64,000 bases of DNA, from positions 31,605 to 95,604 of the forward strand of contig NZ_NBBJ01000007.1 of NCBI RefSeq assembly GCF_002197665.1. The letters are read 5' to 3'. Numbering within the stretch: the stretch's first letter is position 1; the number at the start of each line of letters is the position of its first letter. This DNA comes from Sphingomonas mucosissima. Lineage in GTDB: Bacteria; Pseudomonadota; Alphaproteobacteria; Sphingomonadales; Sphingomonadaceae. Positions 54,049 through 63,328 of this stretch are shown here, piece after piece. The position numbers and the translations under genes were made by a program. A model generated the notes under the pieces. The model searched no databases and had not been told where the DNA came from. It saw only the letters and a program-made list of their open reading frames with translations.

Positions 54049-56958
54049 TCAGAAATTGACGCTGATGCCAGCGAAGAAGCGGCGCCCGATGACATCGTAG
54101 AGGTTGGAGTCGGTTGCCGCCTCACCGGTCCATTCGGGCGGCTGCTTGTCGGCGAGGTTGAGCACGCCGACGCGGAACACCATTGACGGGTTGATGCTGA
54201 AGCGGGCGTTTGCATCGATATAGCTCACCGGGGCCACGCCGGGTGCGGTTGCCCCTGAAATGCCGACGTTTGCCGCGTTCGACATCTTATCAATCCAGCG
54301 CCAACGCAGGTTCAGGCCGAACTCTTCCTGGTCGTAGGAAAGGTTGCTGACGGTGCGCCAGCGCGGATGCGAGATGGCGCCCGCGCTGATCTGACCATTG
54401 CCGATGGTGCCGGCATATTCGGTATAGTCGGCGCCCTGCAGCGTCTGGATCGCATATTGGTCGACATAGCTGGCCAGCACGTTGAGGCCGATGCGACCGC
54501 CAGCCGCCATCCGAGTCGACCAATCGACCTGAACGTCGATGCCCGACGTCCGATAGCCGGCGAGGTTGAGCAGCGGCGTGTCGATGGAGGAGAAGCCGCC
54601 CGACGGGCCGCGATTGATTAGCTGGCAATAGAAGTTCTGCGGATCGTAATTGGGATTCGAGTCGCCAGCCCCGTTGAAGCAGCGCTGCGTAATCACGTCG
54701 CCGGTAACGAGGCCGATCGCATCGCGGATGTTGATGTTGAAGTAATCGACTGAGACCGAGACGTTTGACAGGAGCGGCGATTGCCATTCTGGCCGGAATA
54801 CAATTCCGACGGTATAGGTGTCGGAGGTCTCCTCCTTCAGTTCGAGGTTGCCGGACACATTGGACTGTACCGAGGTGCCGGCGAAACGGTGCGTGTCCAC
54901 GACCGCTTCGGGCACCCCGCTGGCGATGCACAAGGCGCGGACCTGCGCCGCATTGCCGCCCGCGCGATAGGTGCTGTTGATGTCGCACGGATCGCCCAGG
55001 CCGGCCGAGATGCGCCCGACGGTGGTGCCTCCCTGCTCGACAGGCTGGAACAGCTCGCCCACAGATGGCGCGCGGATCGCACGTTGATAGCCGCCGCGCA
55101 TGCGCAGCGAGCGGGTGAACTGCCAGTCGCCGCTCAGCTTGTATGTGTGAACACCGCCGACTGTGTTGTAATCCGCGTAACGGTAAGCGGCGTTCAGATC
55201 GAGCTTGTAGATGAAAGGCAAGTCCGCGAGTACCGGGACCAGCAATTCGCCATAGGCTTCCTTGCTGTCCATGCTGCCCTGCGTCGGGTTGCTGATGCCG
55301 ACGGTCAGCACGGTTGCGTTCACCCGCTGTGCGTCGGGCGCATAGCTGTAGCTGTTGCGACGATAGGCAAGGCCGGCGGCAAAGCGTAGGTCGCCCGCCG
55401 GAAGGGTGAACAGCCGACCTTGTACGTTCGCCTCGAGGTTGGTCTGTTCCAGGGTGCTCGTCTCATGCAGGTCACGGAGCATGTAATCGAGGCAATCCTG
55501 CGACGGACGATCAAGCACCAGCGGATTGAGCCCGCCTTCGCAGAGGCTGACGCCCCCGTCGGGCGCCTCGATCAGCGACAGATACGCGGACCGATCGATG
55601 AACCCACCGAGCCGCGACTGGAGGTGCGAGCGGCCATAGGAGCCATTGATGTCCCAGCTGCCTTCGATCGCGTCGATGTCGCCGCGCAAGCCGCCGAGAT
55701 ACTGGCCGACATCATAGGTCTGTTCGGCGATGTCGCGCGAGAAACGGCCGGTGTTGAAGTAGATCAGCAACGGCGCGTTTGGATTGGAACGTGACGCCGC
55801 GATAGTACGCAGGGCCGCCGGAATGAACGGGTTGGTGACTGGCAAGTACACGTCGCGTGTGATGGCTTGGTTACGGCCATACCCATCCTGATTGTTGGTG
55901 TAATGCGCATAGTTGAACTGCGCGTAAGCCTCGATGCCGTCGTTCAGCTGGTAGTTGATGCGGCCGAACACGGTCTTGCGTTCCAACGGCTGCTGAAGAG
56001 GCGCCGCTTCGCCGAGCGGCACGGCGACCTGACCATTCGAGGTGATGACATAAGGCCCATCTGCCGGGAAGCGTAGATTATTGACCGGCGTCAACGTGAA
56101 CAGCGTTCCATCCGGATTGACACTATAGGTCGAGGCCCGCGACAACGGCGTATTGACGCCGTAACCCCGAAACACCTGGTTGATCGCCGCCTGGCTCGGC
56201 AAGTTGCTAGCCTCGGCATAGATTAGCCCGCTGGGGAGCACCGAGGTGATACCGCCGTCCTTGAAGAATGAGCGGCCGCCGCGATCCACGCGCTGGCGAT
56301 CGAAATACGTGGCAGAGAATACCGCATTGCCGCGGCCCTCGGCAAAATTCCCGCCTATTGTCCCGGCGAGGTTCAGGCTTTGCGCGTCCCCGCGTTCGCT
56401 GAGGCCGTGATCGGCGTCGATCCGCAGTCCTTCGAAATTGCGGCGCAGGCGGAGGTTGACGACTCCGGCGATCGCATCCGAGCCGTAGGCGGCGGAGGCG
56501 CCGCCAGTGATAACCTCGACATTCTCGATCAGTGCGCTTGGCACCGAGTTCAAATCCACGGCGCCAAGTGGATCACCCGGCTGAAGACGGCGGCCATCGA
56601 GCAGGACCAGCGTGCGCGATGGCCCAAGACCGCGCAGGTTAAGGGTCGCGCGACCTTCAGCGGCTTGGCTGCCAGAGGTGGAGCCGGCGTCGGGAGTCAG
56701 TTGCGGCAGAAGATTGAGCGTCGATTCAAGAGTTGCCGGCCCGTTCGAGCGGATCAGTTCCTCTCCGACGGTGACGATCGGGCTTTCCGCCGAGTAATCC
56801 TCTCGCACGATCCGCGATCCGGTGACAGTGATCTCCTCGGTCCGCTCCTCCGCCGACACGGCGGGCGCGGGTGGCAGCGCCTGCGCACCGGCCGCGACCG
56901 GACAGAGTAGCAGCGTCGCGGAGCTTGCAAACAACGCGACCCGTTTTTCTTTCTTCAT
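54049..56958 (-). CDS. TonB-dependent receptor (969 aa)
   Basis: An outer-membrane receptor with signal (VALFASSATLLLCPVAAGAQ), TonB box-like EEITVTGSRIV, plug text LRGLGPSRTLVLLDGRRLQP and ITGGASAAYGSDAIAGVVNL, and a large barrel ending ISVNF. It is a paralogue of the TBDR at 7638, with the same plug organisation, but its partner is a glycerophosphodiesterase, which suggests a phosphodiester ligand. ATG 56958 is preceded by GGGAG; the ATG at 56976 is less likely. Confidence 0.93.
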   Translation of the reverse strand: MKKEKRVALFASSATLLLCPVAAGAQALPPAPAVSAEERTEEITVTGSRIVREDYSAESPIVTVGEELIRSNGPATLESTLNLLPQLTPDAGSTSGSQAAEGRATLNLRGLGPSRTLVLLDGRRLQPGDPLGAVDLNSVPSALIENVEVITGGASAAYGSDAIAGVVNLRLRRNFEGLRIDADHGLSERGDAQSLNLAGTIGGNFAEGRGNAVFSATYFDRQRVDRGGRSFFKDGGITSVLPSGLIYAEASNLPSQAAINQVFRGYGVNTPLSRASTYSVNPDGTLFTLTPVNNLRFPADGPYVITSNGQVAVPLGEAAPLQQPLERKTVFGRINYQLNDGIEAYAQFNYAHYTNNQDGYGRNQAITRDVYLPVTNPFIPAALRTIAASRSNPNAPLLIYFNTGRFSRDIAEQTYDVGQYLGGLRGDIDAIEGSWDINGSYGRSHLQSRLGGFIDRSAYLSLIEAPDGGVSLCEGGLNPLVLDRPSQDCLDYMLRDLHETSTLEQTNLEANVQGRLFTLPAGDLRFAAGLAYRRNSYSYAPDAQRVNATVLTVGISNPTQGSMDSKEAYGELLVPVLADLPFIYKLDLNAAYRYADYNTVGGVHTYKLSGDWQFTRSLRMRGGYQRAIRAPSVGELFQPVEQGGTTVGRISAGLGDPCDINSTYRAGGNAAQVRALCIASGVPEAVVDTHRFAGTSVQSNVSGNLELKEETSDTYTVGIVFRPEWQSPLLSNVSVSVDYFNINIRDAIGLVTGDVITQRCFNGAGDSNPNYDPQNFYCQLINRGPSGGFSSIDTPLLNLAGYRTSGIDVQVDWSTRMAAGGRIGLNVLASYVDQYAIQTLQGADYTEYAGTIGNGQISAGAISHPRWRTVSNLSYDQEEFGLNLRWRWIDKMSNAANVGISGATAPGVAPVSYIDANARFSINPSMVFRVGVLNLADKQPPEWTGEAATDSNLYDVIGRRFFAGISVNF

Positions 56959-57428
56959 GATGAACTCCCGTAGCATACTGATTTGATGGCGGGCGCACGC
57001 ACGGCCTCCTTCCGCAAAGGCGCAAAGCCCTCAAGGCGGAGCATGGGCGAGCTGAACTCGGAGGATCGATCGTCCGAACTGGCGGGCGCCAACATCGTCT
57101 CGGGTCGCGGCGCGCGCGCCGCCGCGTGACCGAGCTGATCAGCCCCGATTTTCTAGTTTACTGCCGTCGACGATCGCTTACCGGTGCGTGGTCAGACGCA
57201 CGCGGCTGCGTTGAGAATGGTGATAACGTCCCCCCTATTAGGCATTACTGGTCTGCTTAATTACGAGACGGGTATGTATCGATAATCTGTGACGTTTTCG
57301 CGTCGCCACGGCTACGAGATCAAGATGATCCGTTCCGAATTGCGGGGCCACTCACCACTATTGCGAAACGCGTGCGTATCGAATTATAAAGACAGACTTT
57401 ACCCAGGCTCTAGCGGTTGAGAGGGCAT
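56959..57428. other. Divergent intergenic region
   Basis: Promoters for the TBDR (minus) and the TetR gene (plus) must lie here. No PHO-box-like pair was found. The part 57170-57330 is AT-richer. No gene seen. Confidence 0.4.
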
Positions 57429-58046
57429 ATGGACGCACAAGGAATTCCCGATCCCGTCCGTGCCCGCGGGCGGCCGCGTAGCTCGATCCGTGATGCGGGA
57501 ATTCGCGAAGCGGCTTGGGCCCTCATCGCGCGTGTCGGCTGCCAGGCGCTTACGTTCGAAGCGGTGGCGCAAGCCGTCGGATGCAGCCGGACGACGCTCT
57601 ACCGCCGCTTCGCCAACAAGGGCGAGCTCATCCAGCACCTGCTGGACGAAACCGCGCTATCGTTTGCGCCGAAATTCGCCATCGACGCGCCGCCGCGCGA
57701 GAAGCTGCTTGCGCATGCGCGCACCTGCGTCACGATCTACACTGGCGACCGCGGCCCTGCGTTCATCCAGATCATGGCCGCCTCGCGATCGGACGACACG
57801 ATCGCCAGCGCAATGCGCGCGCACGGCAACTTGGTTGTCCCGCATTATTACGAGCCATTGCGCTCGCTGGCGCCGGGTGCCGACGAACGCACGATCCGCT
57901 TTGCGCTGCATACGCTGATCGGCAGCATCCTTCACCACGTTGGCGCACTCAACAAAGTACCGAATGACGAGCAACTCCAGCGTCTCGTTGATGCCGCGAT
58001 CGGGCTCTGTCAGACTAACGTGGCAGCGCCTCGCGGACGCTGCTAG
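57429..58046 (+). CDS. TetR-family transcriptional regulator
   Basis: A 205-residue regulator. Helix-turn-helix at residues about 22-68 (GIREAAWALIARVGCQALTF, VGCSRTTLYRRFANKGELIQ) after a basic tail RARGRPRSS; the C-terminal part resembles the TetR_C family found in many sphingomonad regulators. ATG 57429 follows GAGAGGG. It is divergent from the TBDR/GDPD operon across 470 bp, so it could regulate it, but that is only positional. Confidence 0.9.
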   Translation: MDAQGIPDPVRARGRPRSSIRDAGIREAAWALIARVGCQALTFEAVAQAVGCSRTTLYRRFANKGELIQHLLDETALSFAPKFAIDAPPREKLLAHARTCVTIYTGDRGPAFIQIMAASRSDDTIASAMRAHGNLVVPHYYEPLRSLAPGADERTIRFALHTLIGSILHHVGALNKVPNDEQLQRLVDAAIGLCQTNVAAPRGRC

Positions 58047-58081
58047 CGGCCTCGGATGAGCGCCGATCGAGAGCCAAGCCG

Positions 58082-58408
58082 CCTAGTCCGTTCCGCCGGT
58101 TCGACTCGTCACCCAAGGTGATCCGGCTTGTGGTGATGATGTACGTGCGGTTTCCGTTGTCGCCACGGAACGTCGAGGATCTGCTGTTCGAGCGCGGCAT
58201 CGACATCTGCCACGGGACCGTGCGGATGTGGTGGAGCAGGTTCGGCGGCCCGATGTTCGCCGGTGACCTACGTCGGCAGCGCCTGTCGCGGATGCCTGGC
58301 TTTCGGCAGTGGCGCTGGCACCTCGACGAGATGTACGTGAAGCTGAACGGCGAGATGGTCTACCTGTGGCGTGCAGTCGACCAAGAGGGGGAGATCCTCG
58401 AGAGCTAG
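58082..58408 (+). pseudogene. Truncated IS6-family transposase
   Basis: The frame reads FRRFDSSPKVIRLVVMMYVR, NVEDLLFERGIDICHGTVRM and WRWHLDEMYVKLNGEMVYLW, the N-terminal 95 residues of IS6/IS26-group transposases, including the first catalytic Asp in HLDEMYV. It ends VDQEGEILES followed by a stop where the DDE domain should continue; the other two catalytic residues are gone. No terminal inverted repeats found. A scrap. Confidence 0.88.
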
Positions 58409-59231
58409 TCCCCTTCCCGCAAAGATCGAGATGCATCGTGCAGAGAGCGGTTCGCGTTAGACTGACAGCACCGCCACTCAGTCCTAACTATCCTATTTCT
58501 CCCTGCGAGTTGCTTCTGGAAGGGCGCAGTTCCGCGGGATTTTGCGCGTGCTCCGTACCTGGGAGAGCGCAACCTGGACCGCCGTTGCTCGGAAATTCGG
58601 GACCTTTTTCCGGCGCTCTCCGGAGCAGTACGGAACGCCCCCAGCCCCTCTTTCCAGCGGACTTATCGTGGCGTTCGCTCTCGTCTCTATCTCTCCCCTT
58701 CAGCACCTGTAACCGATCCAATTTTCCCTGCTTCAGGCCGATCCACAGGGAATAGTCTCACCCAATGGGATCTGCGGTTCATCCTGGCGGTAGAAACCCC
58801 AGCTTTTCTGCGGGTTCGAAGCCCAAAATCTCGTAACCCGGAAACAGGGAGATATCCGCGCCTAACAAGGAGCGTGGGGACGCCGAACAGGCATCTACTC
58901 GAAAGCATTATTGAATAGCAGCTGCTTGTGGTGTTCCCCGCCTCCCCCAAGCATCAGAAGCCATTCGGCAGAAGCAGCATGGGATCACAATGATTGCCTT
59001 TTTCATCTGATTAGGCAGGCGAGTGGTCGCGCAAACTTGGGCTGAAGATTAGCGGGGAGTAGGACTGCTTCTGGGCTATTTCGGAACGGCCGCCGTTGGG
59101 AGCCGCCCCGTCGATCACGGACGGCCGGCATTGAGCCTTTTCTGCCGCTCCGCTTTTGAGCGGTTGCAGTTGGGACCCGCTCGCGAGCTCACGCGCGCTT
59201 GGGACCTAATCAGCAGCGCAGGCGATGTGGG
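58409..59231. other. No gene recognised
   Basis: About 820 bp with no coding pattern, lower GC than the coding DNA, and pieces of degenerate repeat-like text (AACGGCCGCCGTTGGGAGCC near 59082). It lies between the IS6 scrap and the small Gly-rich ORF. Confidence 0.4.
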
Positions 59232-59411
59232 CTAGGCGCCGCTGATCTTCTGGCCTGCGTTACCACCGTCGTTCGGTGACTTCTTCATGGATGTCTTTCT
59301 GGCGCCGTTCTCCGATCCGCCGCCTCGTCCGGTGCCGAGACTGCCACGTGCGCCATCGCCGCCTTTAGTTGTAATCGCCCCCGGATTACCGCCTGCGCCT
59401 TTCTGTGCCAC
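59232..59411 (-). CDS. Small glycine-rich basic protein (59 aa)
   Basis: A short ORF from GTG 59411 with GGAGG exactly six bases upstream, the strongest binding-site spacing in this part. The product is rich in Gly, Ser, Asn and Lys: AQKGAGGNPGAITTKGGDGA, RGSLGTGRGGGSENGARKTS and a tail MKKSPNDGGNAGQKISGA. It should be disordered and basic. I have a recollection of similar unnamed sphingomonad proteins but no function. Stop and start are both in a low-GC neighbourhood with no partner gene. Confidence 0.5.
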   Translation of the reverse strand: MAQKGAGGNPGAITTKGGDGARGSLGTGRGGGSENGARKTSMKKSPNDGGNAGQKISGA

Positions 59412-59511
59412 GTTCTGCCTCCATGTTTGGTGATTTTCGAACTCCGCTCACGAAAGGTCAGTTCCGAATATTCTGAGTCACTTAGGTTGAATTGGCCGAC
59501 GGCGGGAGCTG

Positions 59512-59590
59512 TCAGTGGCAGCGGATCGAACCCGCACCCGCCGCCATGATCGCTTTGGCTATACGTCAACTAATTCCGCCACCCTGGCGG
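59512..59590 (-). other. tRNA-Leu-like degenerate sequence
   Basis: On the minus strand, GGTGGCGGAATTAGTTGACG resembles the D-arm of tRNA-Leu/Ser and GCGGGTTCGATCCGC resembles a T-arm; length (79) is right. But acceptor arms do not pair over seven bases, the T-stem is one or two bases short and no proper anticodon loop exists. Best read as a tRNA-derived scrap, possibly an old integration site. Confidence 0.3.
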
Positions 59591-59776
59591 GGCATTTCGG
59601 CGTCCGGTTCGGACTGCCCGCACCGTCTGGATACAGGGAGTGCTGATGGTGGCTGCAACGACCGGGTCTGGAGCGTCGACGGTTTGCTGTTGAGATCGCG
59701 AACGTTGATGACCGATGGCCGAGATTGGAGAACAACAGTTCGACGGCTTTGCGGGTGCTGCTCCCAAATCTGCCTC

Positions 59777-59959
59777 TTAGACTTTGCTCTGCTCAACCGG
59801 CCGTGCCGGCACTCCGACGACAGTTTCTCCTGCTGACACGTCGCGTGTGACGACGGCACCTGCGCCAATGATGGCGTTTTCGCCTAATCTGCGCTCCTGT
59901 AAGATCGAGGCATTCAGCTCGATGAACACACCCGGTTCGACTTGCACGCTCCCAAGCCC
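59777..59959 (-). pseudogene. Hexapeptide-repeat acyltransferase C-terminal remnant
   Basis: The minus-strand frame reads GVFIELNASILQERRLGENA, then IIGAGAVVTRDVSAGETVVG and VPARPVEQSKV with a stop: the last 60 residues of a left-handed beta-helix O-acetyltransferase (NeuD/sialic-acid type). In-frame TGA at 59960 precedes it, and another frame just upstream (VGRHHDGIHAEGLG) may be its frameshifted continuation. The N-terminal half is absent. Confidence 0.75.
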
Positions 59960-59992
59960 TCAGCATGTATGCCGTCGTGGTGACGGCCGACC

Positions 59993-61255
59993 TTAAATGG
60001 CGGGTCCTCTCAGAACGCCATAACCTGTGGGAAGCGTGTTCTGGTGAAACATCTCAGCGGCATGGCTCATCAACTCGCCATAGATCACGCGCTGCGCCTC
60101 GATTTGAGGGTGGTTGAACGTCTCGAAACGCTGGCCGGCGTAGTTCGACACGTAAACTGTCTCCCACCCCCGCTTCGCCACCCATTCAAATCCGCGATAT
60201 TCCAGATCTAAGAGAAGCGTGTTCGTTTCTGCGCACAGTTCCTGCAACATCGAGTTCCACAGGCGATAGCTCGCCAGCCCGTCGACCGCTCGACCAGTGC
60301 CGTTCCAATCGCGCATCTGATTTTGTCTCGACGGGGGCGGATCAAGGATTGGCTCCAGATCCGGCGCATGATGTTGTGCCAACACGCGAAAGTCGCCGGA
60401 CGCGGCAACGCTGGCTGGCTGGACGCGCAGTCGATCGGGTGAAAGCCGCTGGGCAACCTGAAAGATCCGCCCTTCGTTGGCGCCGCCACCCGAGACGATT
60501 CTCAAAAGCGATCCCGCGATCAGAAAACGTCCGGGCCCCGTTGCGAACGCACCATCCTGCGAGATGATGTCATCCGCGCTCTGATCGAAACGAAGGGTCG
60601 TAAATTGATGCAGCGTGGCCGATTGCGGTGGCCATGCGACGCCTTCTTGCAGCGCCCGCTGGATGTTGTCTGCCGTTATCTTCTCAGGCCAGGGATGGAT
60701 GGTGTTGCACACGATCGGCTGTGCGCCATTCGTCTTGATGCGGTTGAGCAAGTCACGCAGCACGCCTCGCGTAAAGGCGGCATTTGGCCCGCGACCGTGC
60801 ACGCCGTACGCACTGCCGCTGTTCATCGCGAGACCAAGAAAGACGAGGTCGAAAGAGCGGCCGTTGGCTGTTGCATATTGCTGCGGCGTGTCGTTGTCGA
60901 ATGATCCCCCGACCGCAGCGTTAAGCTCGGTTACAACACCGCCGCCATTCTGCTCGCGCAATGTTCGCAGCCGATCGGCAAAATAGCGGACCGGTGCATG
61001 GGCCCGCATGAAGGCCTCCCGGTCCGGATAGTTCGCTCCGACAAGATCCGCGCCTTGGAACACCGACATGCCCAGCGTCAGGATTGCGGTGGAGCCACTT
61101 CGCGGCGTCGGGGCCGGAGTGGGCGTGGGCGAAGCCGCAGGGGTGGCGGCAGGTAGCGGCAGGCTTGAAGCACCCGTGCCGCCCTCATCGCCGCAAGCCG
61201 CAAGAAAGCTCGAGGCACCAATGCCAGCGAGGACGCCTCGGCGTGTAACCGTCAT
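59993..61255 (-). CDS. SGNH/GDSL-like hydrolase lipoprotein
   Basis: A 420-residue exported protein. Leader VTRRGVLAGIGASSFLAAC combines a twin-arginine motif and lipobox; a Pro/Thr/Ala-rich linker follows (residues about 35-55). The body shows SGNH-like blocks: ILTLGMSVFQG (Ser block), ELNAAVGGSFDN, DLVFLGLAMNSG (Asn block) and a C-terminal HPQIEAQRVIYGEL (His block), although the classical GDSL text is altered. It may remove acetyl or other ester groups from a polysaccharide. ATG 61255 has GAGG upstream. Just downstream lies an acyltransferase scrap, which hints at a former polysaccharide-modification locus. Confidence 0.72.
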   Translation of the reverse strand: MTVTRRGVLAGIGASSFLAACGDEGGTGASSLPLPAATPAASPTPTPAPTPRSGSTAILTLGMSVFQGADLVGANYPDREAFMRAHAPVRYFADRLRTLREQNGGGVVTELNAAVGGSFDNDTPQQYATANGRSFDLVFLGLAMNSGSAYGVHGRGPNAAFTRGVLRDLLNRIKTNGAQPIVCNTIHPWPEKITADNIQRALQEGVAWPPQSATLHQFTTLRFDQSADDIISQDGAFATGPGRFLIAGSLLRIVSGGGANEGRIFQVAQRLSPDRLRVQPASVAASGDFRVLAQHHAPDLEPILDPPPSRQNQMRDWNGTGRAVDGLASYRLWNSMLQELCAETNTLLLDLEYRGFEWVAKRGWETVYVSNYAGQRFETFNHPQIEAQRVIYGELMSHAAEMFHQNTLPTGYGVLRGPAI

Positions 61256-61971
61256 GTCAGCGAGCCTCGTGGCAGTGGGACGCAATGGAATTGCACGATC
61301 TTCATCAATCTGCGGCTTAGAGCAATGCCTTTCCCGTCACGCGGGTGTCAGCGCGCAAGCGGCGCACACCACGGACACGCCCAGAATGGAAAAGCGTACC
61401 GTAGCCGGAGGAGTCCTCGGGATGTGAACGACCGTTAGTGGCAGGGAAAGCGGACATCTGTGCTAGAGCAGAGCCGATGCTGCATACTCGCGATCTCGCC
61501 GGGACCGTCGACGGCGCGCGCTACGACTGGGCCGTGCAAAGGGAGCCGCAGTGGTGCACGATCAATGGCTGGAGAGGGATGACGATCTCGCTTTGCCCGC
61601 ATGATGGGCAGCGTGAAGCCGTTCTGGAGTTTTCGATGCCATCTGCGCGTTGGTCGAAGCTGCAACCGCAACTCTTGCGCCTGCCTGCGCATGCGCTGCC
61701 GTGTGCGCCCGCTCGTCTGCTGCCTCTGGCGTCTCTGAAAACTGCCACTCGTTCATGTCGGAAGACGGACCACCCTGGAGAGCTTCGATCACGCGCTCGC
61801 CGGCAACAGGGCCGAGGACTCCACGCTCATGCAGGACACCAAGGCGGCGGGGCAGCCCCCATGGGCGTCTGATTTCAGTTGCCCAGATGGATGTATCTAG
61901 GCGCGGTCAAATACTCGGGGGAACACAGCGACACGATGCGCGCTTTCAATCCACATTGATGGAGTGCGCTC
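61256..61971. other. Intergenic region with probably decayed coding sequence
   Basis: From ATG 61477 the plus strand reads LAGTVDGARYDWAVQREPQW and GMTISLCPHDGQREAVLEFS, which looks coding for about 55 codons, then turns to low-complexity text up to 61872. In another frame 61781-61890 reads FDHALAGNRAEDSTLMQDTK. These look like remains of one or two hypothetical genes with frameshifts. No family recognised. Confidence 0.35.
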
Positions 61972-62955
61972 ATGCCTGATACCGATCGTCGAACCTTTGT
62001 AGCTGGTGCGGCAGCGCTTACCGCGGCTTCGGCGTCCTCGGCGGCGGCCCAGGAGGGAAAGAGCGCCGCGGGAGCTACGACGCCAGCCGCAGCTTCTTTT
62101 CCAAAGCCGCCGTTCCCCGTTCAGCGTCAGCCATGGCCCGGCTTGGCGTCCAAAATGACTCCGCGGCCGGATCATGGTGAGCAGAGCTACAAAGGATCGG
62201 GTAAGCTTACGGGCAAGAAGGCGCTGATCACCGGAGGCGACAGCGGGATCGGCCGTGCGGCGGCGATCGCCTATGCTCGCGAGGGCGCTGACGTTGCGAT
62301 CAACTATCTTCCGGCAGAGGAGCCCGATGCACGTGAAGTAGTGGCGTTGATCGAGGCTGAAGGTCGGAAGGCAGTGGCCATCCCAGGCGACTTGCGGGAC
62401 GAGCGGTTCTGTCGGCGTTTGGTTGAGCAAGCCGCGGCGCGGCTCGGCGGTCTCGACATCCTCATCAACAATGCCGCACGTCAGCAAACGCGTCCGACCA
62501 TCGCCGACATCTCAAGCCAGGATTTCGACGACACAATGAAGACCAATGTCTATGCGCCGTTCTGGCTCACTAAGGCGGCATTGGAGCGAATGGGACCGGG
62601 CGCGGTAATCGTGAACACCTCATCCGAGCAGGCGGGCGACCCATCGAAGGACATCGTCGACTATGCAATGACCCGTGCGGCAGTCCTGAACTTTACCAAA
62701 GGCATGGCAAAGCAGCTGGCTTCGCGTGGCATCCGCGTCAACGCAGTCGCCCCTGGGCCTTTCTGGACGCCGCTGCAGGTCAGCGGCGGCGCCACGCCCG
62801 AGAAACAGCGCACCTTCGGGCAGTCGGCGCCGCTCGGCCGCCCGGGGCAGCCCGCGGAGATCGCCGCATTGTTCGTGGCCGCGGCTGATCCATCACTCAG
62901 CTTCTCGACTGGGCAAATCTTCGGTGCGAGCGGGGGGAACGGCCAACCCGCCTGA
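61972..62955 (+). CDS. Tat-exported SDR with Arg in place of the catalytic Lys
   Basis: A 327-residue SDR of the GSP39/YdaD-like group. The leader DRRTFVAGAAALTAASASSA is a twin-arginine signal; a Pro-rich segment and the family start QRQPWPGLASKM follow. Domain motifs: TGGDSGIGRAAA, NNAARQ, Ser in VNTSSEQAGD. The active-site Tyr-x-x-x-Lys reads YAMTR: the lysine codon is CGT (Arg). This normally lowers or abolishes SDR activity, so the protein may be a binding protein or use another mechanism. Alone; start chosen with the Tat motif. Confidence 0.9.
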   Translation: MPDTDRRTFVAGAAALTAASASSAAAQEGKSAAGATTPAAASFPKPPFPVQRQPWPGLASKMTPRPDHGEQSYKGSGKLTGKKALITGGDSGIGRAAAIAYAREGADVAINYLPAEEPDAREVVALIEAEGRKAVAIPGDLRDERFCRRLVEQAAARLGGLDILINNAARQQTRPTIADISSQDFDDTMKTNVYAPFWLTKAALERMGPGAVIVNTSSEQAGDPSKDIVDYAMTRAAVLNFTKGMAKQLASRGIRVNAVAPGPFWTPLQVSGGATPEKQRTFGQSAPLGRPGQPAEIAALFVAAADPSLSFSTGQIFGASGGNGQPA

Positions 62956-63328
62956 GGCGGCGACTACGTCGAGTGGTCTACTACGTTAGCAAACGCGATC
63001 CCTCGCCTGCGCGAGTTCAGCGAAGTTGTACCATGGCGGCGAGTTGGTGAGGAGAGCGAGCTCGGGAACTTACCCCACCATCGAGCCCGCACCCGACCAT
63101 CAGACCGGCTCGCAAACAGAACCCCGAGGCGCAACGAATAAGCGTCCGCTTTCGAAAGCGTCGGTGAAACTTGTGAATGGTGGCTTTTGGGTCGGGAGCT
63201 GTTAGGCAGCTTTGCGGCTGCGAGGACCCAGTGTCGGAGTCTTAGAACACCGAAGGCGCAACGAAAAAGCGGACTTTTGTTCGACGACACGAGAGGTGTT
63301 GGCAGTGCCCCTCGCCGCCGTCAGTCGG
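62956..63328. other. Intergenic; hairpin repeat
   Basis: No gene seen. Contains copy C of the dispersed hairpin repeat (63188-63231) and degenerate text (CGTCCGCTTTCGAAAGCG) nearby. Confidence 0.5.
63188..63231. repeat. Dispersed hairpin repeat, copy C
   Basis: Begins TGGGTCGGGAGC and ends GCGAGGACCCAG, with GGCAGCTTTGCGGCTGC inside; same design as copies at 34808 and 41692. Confidence 0.6.
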
